Below, piece by piece: positions 1 to 10,429 of a DNA stretch of 64,000 nt. The notes below the pieces were generated by a model. It had not been told where the DNA came from and did no database searches. It saw only the letters and a program-made list of their open reading frames with translations. Each line of letters begins with the position of its first letter. Within the stretch, counting starts at the first letter, position 1. The position numbers were made by a program, and so were the translations under genes. The stretch comes from Solenopsis invicta (taxonomy: Eukaryota > Arthropoda > Insecta > Hymenoptera > Formicidae): positions 5,388,501 to 5,452,500 of the forward strand of contig NC_052666.1 of assembly GCF_016802725.1 (NCBI RefSeq), given 5' to 3'.

Positions 1-382
1 TGAAATGACCTCTACACAAAGAGTAAATCTGTTCTGGCAACCTCCATGTGGTACACATTGGATAATGCTAATGTCGAAGATACTCTAGCATTCAAGCCTT
101 CTAACTCGGAAAGTACTCAACGAAAATAAACTTTCCTGTAGTGTTTTGGAAAGGTCTCGAGATAAGCTACAAGAATATGCAATAAAAAGTAGACAGTTCC
201 ATTTAAAAAAGTTGATGTGATTTCGATCTGACCTTGGCAACGCCATCCAAGGTCAAACTGATAAGATCAGTAAATAGATCTTTTGAAACCCTACAACTTT
301 TGTCTGACACACTTTTTCCTAAAATGCTTAGTTTTAGAGATATTTCGCCGTCCCGGAACTTTTCTCGCACCCTGTATATATA
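1..382. other. Left flank, no gene seen
   Basis: AT-rich DNA with no convincing coding signal. The last ~90 bases before the mariner look like the end of an unrelated decayed repeat, finishing in CACCCTGTATATATA. The open frames here run straight into the mariner TIR and resemble nothing I know. Confidence 0.5.
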
Positions 383-1704
383 CGAGGTGTGTTCAAAAAG
401 TATCGCGAATTTTGAATTTTCGCGGGTTACGTATATTCGAATTTCGATCTTTTTGTGGCGTTATGTTGGTACTCATGTCTCTCACTTATGCCGACAAGCT
501 CGGCCATTTTGAATGTTCACTTAATTGTTGACAGCTGCTTTGCTTGCACGTGTTTTGGATCGTCTTCGATTTTTACCTATTCAAAAAAATGGATCAAAGA
601 ACCTGTATCAAATTTTGTGTGAAAAACGAAATTAAGTGCGCGGATGCATTCCGAATGTTGACTGTGGCATACGGAGAAGCTACCTTGGACCGAAGCAACG
701 TTTATCGGTGGTACAAAATGTTCTCAGAAGGCCGAGAAGATGTGAACGACGAAGAGCGTGCTGGACGCCCGAGCACTTCAACAACAGACGAAAAAATTAA
801 TGAAGTGGAGAAAATGGTATTGGCCAATCGTCGAATCACCGTTAGAGAAGTTGCTGAGGACCTAAACATATCGATTGGCTCGTGCCATTCGATTTTTATC
901 AATGATTTGGGCATGAGACGGGTCGCCGCGAAATTCGTACCAAAATTGCTCAATTGCGACCAAAAACAGCATCGCATGAACATTGCTAATGAGATGTTGG
1001 ACTCTGTCCGCGACGACCCAAATTTGCTCCAGAGGGTCATAACTGGTGACGAATCGTGGGTTTATGGTTATGACGTGGAAACCAAAGCTCAATCATCTCA
1101 ATGGAAGCTGCCGCACGAACCAAGACCGAAAAAAGCGCGCCAAGTTCGGTCGAATGTGAAAGTTTTGCTGACAGTTTTCTTCGATTGCAGGGGCGTGGTG
1201 CATCATGAGTTCTTGCCACAGGGTAGAACGGTCAATAAGGAATATTACCTGCAAGTTATGCGCAATTTGCGCGAAGCAATCCGCCAGAAACGTCCGGATT
1301 TGTGGAAGAACAAAAATTGGCTTTTGCACCACGATAACGCCCCTGCTCACACATCGTTGCTTGTGCGCGACTTTTTGGCCAAAAACAACACACTAATGAT
1401 GCCGCAGCCACCGTATTCCCCAGATCTGGCCCCCTGTGACTGTTTCTTGTTCCCTAAACTGAAGAGGCCCATGAAAGGACGACGTTACGCTACGCTTGAC
1501 GAGATAAAGACGGCATCGAAGGAGGAGCTGAACAAGATAAAAAAAAATGATTTTTTGAAGTGCTTCGAAGATTGGAAAAACCGTTGGCACAAGTGTATAA
1601 TATCTCATGGGGATTACTTTGAAGGGGACAAAATAGATATTCATGAATAAATAAATAATTTTTGAAAAAACACAAAATTCGCGATACTTTTTGAACACAC
1701 CTCG
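383..1704 (+). mobile_element. mariner element 1, apparently complete
   Basis: A 1322-bp Tc1/mariner-type DNA transposon. The left end (383-414, starting CGAGGTGTGTTCAAAAAGTA) and right end (1673-1704) are perfect 32-bp inverted repeats. TA dinucleotides flank both sides, at 381-382 and 1705-1706, as expected for the mariner target duplication. The target was a (TA)n tract, which continues to the right. Perfect TIRs plus an open transposase frame suggest a young copy. Mobility cannot be judged from sequence alone. Confidence 0.95.
589..1650 (+). CDS. mariner transposase, 353 aa, open
   Basis: A cut-and-paste transposase expected to bind the element's TIRs in the nucleus and integrate at TA. 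The N-terminal third has two helix-turn-helix regions; RITVREVAEDLNISIGS is the clearer one. The catalytic domain follows. The acidic triad is D154 (in GDESWVYGYD), D249 (in HHDNAPAH) and D284 (after YSPDLAPC), with 34 residues between the last two, which is the DD34D mariner signature. A WKLPHEP linker corresponds to the family's WVPHEL motif. Length matches the usual ~345 aa. The ATG at 589 was chosen because the frame upstream lacks family features and this start gives the normal N-terminus. No internal stop or frameshift is seen. Confidence 0.93.
   Translation: MDQRTCIKFCVKNEIKCADAFRMLTVAYGEATLDRSNVYRWYKMFSEGREDVNDEERAGRPSTSTTDEKINEVEKMVLANRRITVREVAEDLNISIGSCHSIFINDLGMRRVAAKFVPKLLNCDQKQHRMNIANEMLDSVRDDPNLLQRVITGDESWVYGYDVETKAQSSQWKLPHEPRPKKARQVRSNVKVLLTVFFDCRGVVHHEFLPQGRTVNKEYYLQVMRNLREAIRQKRPDLWKNKNWLLHHDNAPAHTSLLVRDFLAKNNTLMMPQPPYSPDLAPCDCFLFPKLKRPMKGRRYATLDEIKTASKEELNKIKKNDFLKCFEDWKNRWHKCIISHGDYFEGDKIDIHE

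Positions 1705-1732
<28 letters not shown>
1705..1732. repeat. (TA)n microsatellite
   Basis: About 14 TA units directly abutting the right mariner end. A short TA tract also sits left of the element, so the transposon landed inside this microsatellite. Confidence 0.9.
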
Positions 1733-1735
<3 letters not shown>

Positions 1736-2180
1736 TTGTAAAAAAAATATTTGTGATACATATGTTTCTAATATATGTAAAATTATTCATATAAAAAAAT
1801 TAGTAGAAAAACCACTTATAGGACAACATTTATTATATAACAAAATCTTGCATAAAAATCATAATTTGCCATCATGTAGATGTATTTACAGAAATAGATG
1901 TATGTAGAAGCTTAAAGCCACGGGGGTCTGACTCAGAGTTGCCGCTGATGCGCCGATTTGCAGCACATCGCTGTCAGAAAGAACAGCACCCGCTAGCACT
2001 CGTTGGCACTTTCTCCTCACTCATCGGCCTGCGTCGAGCAGCCGAGGCGACGAGTGGGGAGATCTTCTGTCTCTTTCTCTCTCGATCAGTCTCTTCTCAA
2101 CCTATCCTCTTCTGAGTCGGACCCCCGAGGCTTAAAGCCACGGGGGCCCGACTGCGTGGGTCCGACTGCGTGGGCGCCCG
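1733..2180. other. Non-coding stretch with a short inverted/direct repeat
   Basis: AT-rich to about 1905, then GC-richer. GCTTAAAGCCACGGGGG occurs twice (near 1911 and 2130). Next to these copies a CTGACTCAG/CTGAGTCGG pair is inverted. This may be the 5' end of the decayed transposon that follows. No gene seen. Confidence 0.4.
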
Positions 2181-2189
2181 AAGATATAC

Positions 2190-2400
2190 TATAAATACGG
2201 AGCCACGCCAGGTCGGAGCATTCAATCGGTTCCAAATAATCAATGCCGACACTCCGGGAATACTAGGAGCTCCTTGGCTGGGTGTTCTCGGCTTCCGTAT
2301 ATCGGATGTACTCGGTTACCTGACCACTCCTGACACCGAGCGTTCTCGGTTCTCCGCACTCCTGTGCCGGGCGTTCTCGGCTTTCTGACGCAGGCCGTTC
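2190..2400 (+). promoter_or_regulatory. Possible TATA promoter and leader of the decayed hAT-like gene
   Basis: A TATAAAT box starts at about 2190. Some 30 bases downstream lies a leader in which a GTTCTCGG-like motif recurs about every 30 bases (near 2283, 2341, 2370). It stands just before the start of recognisable hAT-like coding homology. Assignment by position only; no initiator could be proven. Confidence 0.3.
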
Positions 2401-2853
2401 ACGGCCTCCTGATACCTGTGCAATCCTTTGATCAGGTATGGGAGGACATTTTTTTTGTTAATATTTATAATAAAACCACCTGTCTTTTGTGTGGTTATCA
2501 ACCTCTTGTCGTTAAAAGATTTACAGTTTATAGACATTACAATACTAAACATTCAAATGAATATTCATCCTATGTGGGCGAGGAAAAATCAAATGTAATT
2601 GCGGGATTAAAAGAAATGTATCAACAAAATCAAACTCCGGATTGTCGCATGGAAAATACTACATCGGTTAAAGCACTTACAGCATCGTATGCTATTTCTA
2701 ATCTTCTCGCAAAAAATTCAAAACCATTTTGTGAAGGGAAATTTGGAAAAAAATATCTAATAGCTGCAGTGGAGTCGTTTGGAAATTCATTGACTATTGA
2801 AGAAACTGCTAGCATTTCTTTAAGTGACAAGATAGTTAAATTTCGAATAGGTA

Positions 2854-4139
2854 TTAGGAGTACAAATTGAAAAACGCCGTTTTTTGTCAAAATTTGAGGA
2901 TTGATTGTTGAAAAATGGTTACATACTTATTCTTGAAAGTATTGTCCATCGCTGGCCACTACTTTCTCCCACCTTTCGGGCAGCATACGAATCCCGCGTC
3001 GAAAAAACTGCTCGTCTTTTGCGGCGATCCACGAATCGACCCAGTTTTTGGCCTCTTCGTAATAATGGAAGTGCTGCTCAGCCAGGCCATGCGCCATTGA
3101 TCGGAACAAGTGGTAATCTGAAGGGGCGATGTCAGGAGAATACGGCGGATGAGGTAAGACGTCCCATTTCAATGTTTCCAGATAGGTTTTAACGACCTGA
3201 GCAACATGTGGCCGAGCGTTGTCGTGCAGCAACATCACTTTTTCGTGTCTTTGCTCGTATTGTGGCCGTTTTTCCTGCAATGCTCGGCTCAAACGCATTA
3301 GTTGTGTTCGGTAGCGAGCTCCTGTGATGTTTTCACCCGGTTGCAACAGCTCATAATAAATCACGCCGAGCTGTTCCCACCAAATACACAGCATGACCTT
3401 CGAGCCATGGATGTTTGGCTTGGCCGTCGATGTTGATGCATGGCCGCGGTAGCCCCACGATTTTTTTCGCTTTGGATTATCATAATGGATCCACTTTTCA
3501 TCGCCGGTTACAATACGATGCAGAAAACCCTTCCGTTTTTACCGTTGGAGCAGCTGTTCCCACGCGAAAAAACGCCGTTCGACGTCTTTCGGTTTTAACT
3601 CGTATGGCACCCAGTGTCCATGCTTTTGGATCATTCCCATGGTTTTCAAACGATGTGAAATAGCTTGTTGAGTCATGCCCAATGAATCTGCAAGCTCCTG
3701 TTGCGTTTGAGATGAATCTTCATTCAGTAATGTTTCCAATTGTGCGTCTTCAAACTTTTTCACCTGTCCGGGACGCTCCTTGTCTTCTACGCCGAAATTA
3801 CCACTTTTGAAGCGTTGGAACCATTCTCGACACGTTCTTTCACTAATGGAAGCCTCACCATAAGTTTTTACAATCATTCGACGCGCCTCAGCCGCAGATT
3901 TTTTCGAATTGAAGGCAAAAAGCAAAACTTCCCGCAAATGACGCTTATTGGGCACAAATTTCGACATTTTCGATCACAAAAAAATATATAACGCCAATAA
4001 AAATTCACAACTGCAATGATAAAGAATTGTTGCCAGATGCCCAACCTTACATTTAAAATTTTTGATCTAACGTTTGGCGCCAGCATTTAACGCTGGCGCC
4101 ATCTACTGGAAAACGGCGGTTTTCAATTTGTACTCCTAA
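2854..4139 (-). mobile_element. mariner element 2 (minus strand)
   Basis: A 1286-bp mariner with ~30-bp TIRs beginning TTAGGAGTACAAATTGAAAA and TA duplications at 2852-2853 and 4140-4141. It lies within the decayed hAT-like gene. A shorter copy of the same family lies at 48757-49656. The TIRs differ by about two bases. Confidence 0.93.
2927..3967 (-). pseudogene. mariner 2 transposase, one nonsense codon
   Basis: A 347-codon frame broken only by TAA at 3539-3541 (codon 143). Everything else stays in one frame. The N-terminal part contains the helix-turn-helix TQQELADSLGMTQQAISHRL and the WVPYEL linker. The catalytic part carries GDEKWIHYD (first Asp, about codon 156), LLHDNARPH and YSPDIAPSDYHLF, with the last two Asp in DD34D spacing. 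The stop falls between the DNA-binding and catalytic regions, so only a short DNA-binding fragment could be made. The TAA is one change away from CAA. Related to, but different from, mariner 1. Confidence 0.9.
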
Positions 4140-4466
4140 TAATATTGCTTCTTCATTAGAAACAAAATTAAAATCTTTACTAGAATGTTGTGCTTTTTTT
4201 TTATATTATGTCTCGACGAGAGCATCGACATACGACATGTGAGTTAATTGAGTATTTTTGCTGGAATCGTTCAAAACGATTTTTCACACGTTGAGGAGCT
4301 CTTAGATTTTGTCCCACTACGTAATAGAACAACAGGTAAATATATTTTTAATGCTGTCAATAAAACGTTACAAAAATTTGGTATCGATTTTTCTAAATGT
4401 TCAGCTATCGTTACCGATAGCGCAAAAGCAATAATACACTCAGAGAAATGTCTTGTCGTAACAAAT

Positions 4467-4680
4467 ATTTTGTTGCGATAACAAAATTTGTTTGTCAATA
4501 TATGACCAACATTTTATTTTGTTGAAAATACCAAATAATTTTATTAACTTGAGTGTCGTTGCTCGAACAAAATATTTTGTTGTAGCAACAAAACTAAAGT
4601 TAACAAAATTATTTGGTATTCTCAACAAAATAAAATGTTGGTCATATATTGACAAACAAATTTTGTTATCGCAACAAAAT
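4467..4680. repeat. 214-bp near-perfect palindrome
   Basis: The outer 84 bases on each side (4467-4550 and 4597-4680) are reverse complements with two mismatches. The inner 46 bases are also largely self-complementary and centre on AATATT at 4571-4576, so there is essentially no loop. It is AT-rich and rich in AACAAAAT. It interrupts the end of the hAT-like pseudogene. It could be a foldback MITE or a hairpin-forming insert. No target duplication identified. Confidence 0.93.
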
Positions 4681-4700
4681 TTTTTTGTCATATTTTTATT

Positions 4701-4907
4701 GTACACCTTCGATAATTGATTCTGTCCTTTGAAAAATTTTCTAAACTGAGAAGTCGTTATTTTTCTACATACTTACAGTTCATGATTAACGTAATGACCA
4801 ATAAGCCCTAGTCGTTACATTAATCATGAAATGCGAGTATGTAGAATGATGATGCCTTCTAAGTTTGGAAAATTTTCTGAGGGACAGAATCAATTACAGT
4901 AAGTGTA
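4701..4907. repeat. Second palindrome, ~207 bp, more diverged
   Basis: The sequence from GTACACCTTCGATAATTGAT and its partner ending in AAGTGTAC are inverted copies, about 100 bases each and roughly 80% alike, meeting near 4804. Shared blocks include ATTGATTCTGTCC, TCTACATACT and CATGATTAA. It lies only 20 bases from the first palindrome but is a different sequence and clearly older. Confidence 0.85.
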
Positions 4908-5344
4908 CATATTTTACAGAAATATTTGAATAACATTATATAAAAGTCTACTAAGTAGATATACCATAATATATGCAAAAAAATAAAAACATTAATTTTA
5001 TTAAAATAAAAGTACAATATATATTCTATACCGAGAAAATTTTGTTCCAAAATTGGTTTAACCGAAATTAATAATACTGAAATAGTTTGTATCAGAATAT
5101 AAATTTATATATGTGTTTACAACTGAAATAGTTATAAACATGACATAAGATGTCAATTACCGTAAAAATATTTATTTCATTGTGTATATATATTTATGTA
5201 GTTCAATATCGTGCGCGCGTATCAGTATTTGAGCAAACTATATGTACTGCATATCTTATATCAAATGATAAAAATTTTGTTTTGATGGATCATATGGAAT
5301 ATGTAACAATTTTATTATTATTAATCATATAAACTTTATCACAT
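4908..5344. other. AT-rich spacer, no gene seen
   Basis: Low-complexity AT-rich DNA. Short open frames here match no motif I know. Confidence 0.5.
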
Positions 5345-5543
5345 TACATATATTTTAGGTATACAAATTTTTCGGCACAAGCATTATGGTGTATATAAGC
5401 CGTTGCCTGATTATGTAAAGAAGCATATGGATTTATTAACCAAGAATTTAAAATGTGCACTTCAAACACATTTATGTGATTATTAAATGATACAGTCTTC
5501 ATTTCTTGAACTAAAAAATAAACATTTTTCTTTATTATCTAAA
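5345..5543 (-). pseudogene. C-terminal piece of the decayed tnp2-like transposase gene
   Basis: On the minus strand this encodes NVYFLVQEMKTVSF followed by NNHINVFEV and runs to a TAA near 5345. It reads as the continuation of the gene ending at 8106, from which it is separated by the LTR-like insertion. A stop or frameshift at the junction shows decay. Confidence comes from continuity with the main part on the far side of the insert. Confidence 0.55.
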
Positions 5544-8105
5544 TGTTACGTCCAGCTTTGAGGGAAAGGTAGGAAAGATAGGCTACCTGGGGTACTAGCA
5601 AGTCGGGGAAGGACAAAACAAACGCTTTGAACTCGTGGCCGTTCTTGTCGGACGTAAGGCACGAGGACAAACGCGCTTTGGGACTTCGAAATATGGATCA
5701 ACGTATGAAGACACGCTTTAACCCTTATTAGGAAGTCGCGCGATTGTCGGCCCTGATTAAAGTCAGAGAGTTGAGTCTCTTTAATTCGGGATCAAGCCTA
5801 GTGGGATCCTTTTTAGTCAGGAGGAAGGGTGATGCAATGAGTTCGATAAATAAATGGGTTACATTTATAAACTAAAAATCAGTATATATTCTGAATTTTA
5901 AAATTTTACATACATAGGTATTATTAATTGACAAGAATTATCGTAAAATTGATAATTATTATTTATTATATAACGAAATGATTAAATAGTTATTCGAATA
6001 CATAATAATAAAAGTGGACGAAACAATGAAATTAATTAATGGTCATTGGAAAAATTAGCATTATCTATTATCACTAGGAACTATAGTATTATTACAATTA
6101 TTAGTAAATAAAAGCTAAATTGCTATTATGTTTGTAGGAGAAGATGGAATTGACGCATTCATAAGTTTCGTTAATTTTTGAAGTTAACTGTGTTACAATT
6201 TGCTATTTATGTGTGGTAATAATTGTAAAATAGTGTAAATTCGGTGGGGGATGAATCGTCAAGATCATGGTCAGAAAGGGGAATTATTTCTTCCAAGAAT
6301 TCCACGCTGGACGTGGAATTCGCTGGTGAGGGAGGAGGGGAGATTTCCTCTATGAATTCTACGCTAGGCACAGAAGGAGGATCAGAGAGATCCTCTAGGA
6401 GAGTACGAGGGGGAAGGAAGATCAACGAGATCCTCGGGGACAGGGGAGTACGGAGGGGTATCAGGAGCGATCCTATATGTAAGGAGAGAGGAGTTAGAGG
6501 GAACGGGGGACGGAGAAGATGGGGGAGGAGAAGATGGCTCGTATTCCTCTGGGATAAGCGGGGGTATTTCTAAAAACGGCGTTCATCCAGGAGCCGGTTC
6601 CTGGCGCAAATTCTCGAGTCCCCTTGTACTTAGAATTACCCAGAGGCACTCGAGGAGAACGACTTGCCTCCTGACGTATTCCCAGAGACGATTCGGGCGA
6701 TGACGATGGGGTCGCGACTTTCTCGGGATGTAAATTTTGCCCACTAATCGATAATCAATAAGCGAATTAGGGGAATCTGTTAAGTGACTAATAAAAATAA
6801 CTTACTTTTTGATCGATGAAAATAGAAGGAACGTCAGATCTCTCTTTCTCTCCTCGAAGGCTTTGCGGTTAAGTCGGTTCTGGGCTGACCTCGGAAGCTC
6901 GGTTGTTGCTTGATTGAGGCACAGATTCTAATTTTGAGTTGTACTAGCAAATACTGCTTTGAGAATTTAAATAGCGCGTACAGTTTTGACTCTAGTTTGA
7001 GAAGGAATCAAATGATGATGAGTGTTAGGAAATTGGACATTTTATAGAACTTGAAAGGAAGGACGTAGCGAGTCGAGCGGGAGGAATGTAGATTCTATTG
7101 GTAGGAGATTTGGGATTGTTATAAACTTTATATAGTTTTTCTTTAGACTCAACTTGTTGTCGTTGGTTAGTTCGCTAACAAACCTTGGTAATCATCCATT
7201 TTTTTTTTGTTTACGGAGAGGAAATGCGTTACCGCATACCCCAGGCCCGGGGAAGGCCTGGTGGTTATGTGGGGTTCTCCCCCGCCGGCGACGTGCCAGC
7301 GGGGGCCTACCCATTAAAACCTCTCCGGGTGTCCTGCCCTGGTCCGTGACTGGGGGGCTCCGGGAACGCGTGCAGCATACTTCCGGAGCCTTGGTAATCA
7401 TCCTCCAGGATGATCTAGTATTGGTTAGTTCTCCATCTTCTCCCGAGTTTCCTTAATTCTAAGGGGGCGAGTTGTGGAATCGCCCAATCGTTCGAGGGCT
7501 TTCTTATCGATAGTTTCCCCTTTTTCGAGGGTTTACAATTCCGGTATCTCGTGTCATTTGTTGTTTTTAAGGTTCGTTATTATATCGTTAATATGAGTGG
7601 TTTGTGTCGCGACGTCCACGTAAGCAAACAGGACCATATCCATAAATTTTAATTTATGGTTTGTTATTTTCTTGACCGACGTCCCAATTCTGCGTTATTT
7701 CGTGGTTGGCGCTAAGTTTAAGTTTCTCCCCTTTGCATCCTGGCTTTCCCGTTTTTATGACGCGAATATTGTCATCAGAGCATATGTGTTTGACGGGAAG
7801 GCCAGGGCCGTAAATTATAATTTTGACATTTTCCATTCGGTATTCGTTTCAATTTTATCTCCCGTCGGTCCCTTGTTTCAAGTAATTTCTATGGGTCCTG
7901 TTTGTCTTTACGTTACGTCAGGATGAGCATGTTTGTTCGTAATATATAGTTTCTTTTTATATTTTCGCGTTATCGTTTCGGTCGTATACTTAAGAGTTAT
8001 GTTTCTTAGGGACAGATGTTTTGTGTCGCCAATTCTCTTTATGACACGGCGAGAAATTTCCGTTATCAGCGAAAGGGGAAATCGTGGAGTCCGTTGGACG
8101 TAACA
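5544..8105. mobile_element. LTR-like insert (possible long solo LTR), 2.56 kb
   Basis: It begins TGTTACGTCCA and ends with the inverted form TGGACGTAACA, so it has TG...CA termini in an 11-bp inverted pair. TAAA flanks both sides (5540-5543 and 8106-8109), as a 4-bp target duplication would. It contains no recognisable gag, pol or transposase, and I found no second copy of the terminal block inside it. A solo LTR or a non-autonomous LTR element fits best. A non-autonomous DNA element with short TIRs is the alternative. It splits a decayed gene whose homology resumes on both sides, which supports the borders. Confidence 0.6.
7198..7388 (-). mobile_element. 5'-truncated non-LTR retroposon or SINE (minus strand)
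   Basis: A 191-bp insert flanked by a perfect 15-bp duplication, CCTTGGTAATCATCC, at 7183-7197 and 7389-7403. On the minus strand it is GC-rich and ends in a poly(A) run (the T run near 7200), the hallmark of target-primed reverse transcription. The GC-rich body (AACCCCACATAACCACC, GGGCCTGGGG) resembles 3' ends of R1-type retrotransposons, but I cannot name the family. It sits inside the LTR-like insert and is therefore younger. Confidence 0.75.
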
Positions 8106-10264
8106 TAAATAAAGTATTGTTAAGAGACCGAAAATAGGAATTATCTTTGATAGCAATATTAAGAACTAGAGTACTTTTATAAACTACACTGTTAATGTTA
8201 ACCCAAGAAATAGGACGATAATATTCTGGTAAAAGGTTACAAAACAATAAGAAATTAGAAACTTTGTGAATGCGATGTGTAATCGGGACCAAATATAGTA
8301 CGCATCTCAAGTTCAGTGTTATTAAACAACCTACTGCACAATATCAACTGATGCCTTAAAGCTAATGTCTTTGGTATATTTACTCTTGAACATGAACACT
8401 AATCTTAAATGGCTTATGCTTTGCTCAATATCGCATACATGAAATATTAATCCAAGGTCCTACGGAACGTATTATGCGAGCATAATGCACAAAATAAATA
8501 ATGCTTGGGCTTTAAATCTCCAAATAAGTGTAGGTACATTTTATGATGTTCTGTTATCAATTGTTCAAGGTATATCGTATCTTGAACACTAATGGAATAA
8601 AAAGCTGATCAATAATTTTAAATAAGGAAATATATAAATTCCAGTACGTGTTATATTCTGGCACTTTATCACCTATAATAATCCCAAAGTACTTAGAGAA
8701 AGTCATAGTTTCTGTAGCAGAGGAGCCTAATGTTGACGTTTTTAATTTTTTATGTTTTAAAAACGGAGGCCCATTTCCTGACTCTACAGGGAACCCAAAA
8801 TCAAACCCCCCCTATCCTCATATTTAGTTCGTCAAGTGTAAATAATTTTTTTTTTTTTTCAATAAATTGAATTATAATTTTTGATAAATCATACTGGCAA
8901 ACACCTTCAAAAACATGACGTCGACAGCAATATTTTTTAAAACATGAAAAGAAAGCAATTCATTGAAAATACAATTCTCTGCAATGCTAGTTTTTGATAC
9001 GTCATTTGTTTGGATGTCATTTATATATTCATTAACAAGTCAAATTAGGTCAGTATTTTCAAATATTTGCTTATCTCTTTTATATATTTTGCACACTCGA
9101 CATGAATAATTACTGTTAAAACTTCGGGTAAATCCAAAAATTTCATAAACCCCTAAATTGTTTCCAATTATTAAAATACATGACACAATAATTTCAACAT
9201 TATTATGAACATAAATTGGATTTTGCTTCATGAGTATTAATTAAGAAGTGGTAAAAAGGCAGTTCTATTCCCAAATTCAACTCTATCAGAATCACAAAAT
9301 AAAAGTGATAAAATTATATTTTCAAGCTTAGACTGGAATTCCGGCGGAATGCACGGCAAAGAAAAATATACAGCCTCTAATTTATGTATACCAGCTTGTG
9401 TACCTAACGGATTATTTACTTCAAATTCATCAAAATATATTATAAGAGATAGCACTGTTTTTCCTGGAAATTAAAGACATATTTTTTTATACAGTTCTCC
9501 TTGTATTATATTTGAGATGCATGAAATTGTTTGTAACAAGTCGATCATGTAACTTAACATCGTATTTAAAAAAGAAGATGTCTAAATTAACTTTTGTAGA
9601 ATTAGTCGTATAGAAATATATTGATCCGGTACATTTACTGAAATCATAGTAAATACTTTGTTGACTTTACTTTCTTTCTATGCGTTGACCTATAACATAT
9701 GGTATAGTTTTATGTAACAGCCTTTACGTTCAAAATATTGTAATCTCTTATGCTCAGTCTCTAAATCATGAAATGGAGTTTCATGCGCAGTGAATATGTC
9801 CTCGATTTCCTTTTTACACAATTCATTTACTTTTACTTTATTTACAACCGACATTATATTACTTTTTATTTCGAATAATATGGAATCTTTAACGAGATGA
9901 TCTGTTGGTTCAACCAAATTCTGCACGTGCTGCCGTGTCATTGAAGTATTGTTATAAAGCTGTGAAATAAAGGATCCACACAAATTTTAGATTCTATTTT
10001 GTATTCTATTTTGGATTCTATTCTGATAATGAGATTGGCAAATTAGCATGATTCATTGATTTTAACTTGTAACCCATTATTGTTATTGGCATTTGCATTG
10101 AAATTTTTAGAAATTTTGGTTTGAGGCAGCCTATTACTGAAAGGAATAATATTGACATTGGATACGCGCAACCTGTGTTTTTTCTCTAAATGCCATTTAA
10201 AAATATGAATATTATGAAATTCCCAAATGCAGTTTTCTTGACGACAAACGTATTGGTTATTCAT
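8106..10264 (-). pseudogene. Decayed transposase-like gene with C2H2 finger (tnp2-like family)
   Basis: Read on the minus strand from 10264 downward. First comes a C2H2 finger (CRQENC, then H-x4-H after 12 residues; 10043-10264). Next is a linker (9690-9983), then FDEFEVNNPLGTQAGIHKLE and SLPCIPPEFQSKLENI (9237-9455), then GNNLGVYEIFGF with a Cys pair (9040-9231). Next come a stretch reading EHHKMYLHLFGDLKPKHYLF and related segments (about 8310-8730), and finally LPEYYRPISWVNIN (about 8130-8310). These blocks follow the order of a widespread family of transposon proteins that I recall as tnp2/CACTA-like. Frames change repeatedly and stops are common, so it is dead. The LTR-like insert cuts off its C-terminus, which lies at 5345-5543. 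Confidence 0.6.
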
Positions 10265-10429
10265 ACTAAATCAATGAATTAATTTAAAATGATTTAATAA
10301 CATTGGAATTTCCAAAAATTCTAGCTCACAGATATATGAAGCTGAAACTGGCAGCCAGACCTAGCAGCCAGAAGACGATCGCCAGGGGCGAATAGGGTGC
10401 TGAGTGCCCCAGGAATTAAAAAACATTAA
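10265..10429. other. Short spacer before the satellite
   Basis: AT-rich, then a GC-richer stretch with repeated AGCAGCCAGA-like words. Nothing recognised. Confidence 0.4.

Larger units (their letters stand above)
2435..4440 (+). pseudogene. Decayed hAT-type transposase gene (GTF2IRD2-like), split by mariner 2
   Basis: Two pieces of one gene. The left piece (about 2435-2853) encodes a BED-like zinc finger (CLLCGYQPLVVKRFTVYRH...KH) and the next ~100 residues of the hAT family whose C-terminal domain is shared by vertebrate GTF2IRD2. The right piece (about 4142-4440) continues with an LDESIDIR motif, where the family has the first catalytic Asp in LDEST. It then runs on through LLDFVPLRNRTTGKYIF, and the next Asp is in IVTDSAKA. 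Mariner 2 separates the pieces and there is an in-frame TAA in the second. Homology stops at the palindromes. The C-terminal half is absent, so the gene is dead. Assignment rests on recalled family motifs. Confidence 0.65.

Noticed and set aside
4440..4719. Two similar open frames on opposite strands
   Set aside because: They are mirror images created by the palindrome, not a gene pair.
5363..5473. Plus-strand open stretch after an AG, looking like a terminal exon
   Set aside because: The minus strand of the same bases continues the decayed tnp2-like gene and explains the region better.
6207..6573. Opposed open frames in the LTR-like insert
   Set aside because: Purine-rich low-complexity sequence; no domain, and each is the shadow of the other.
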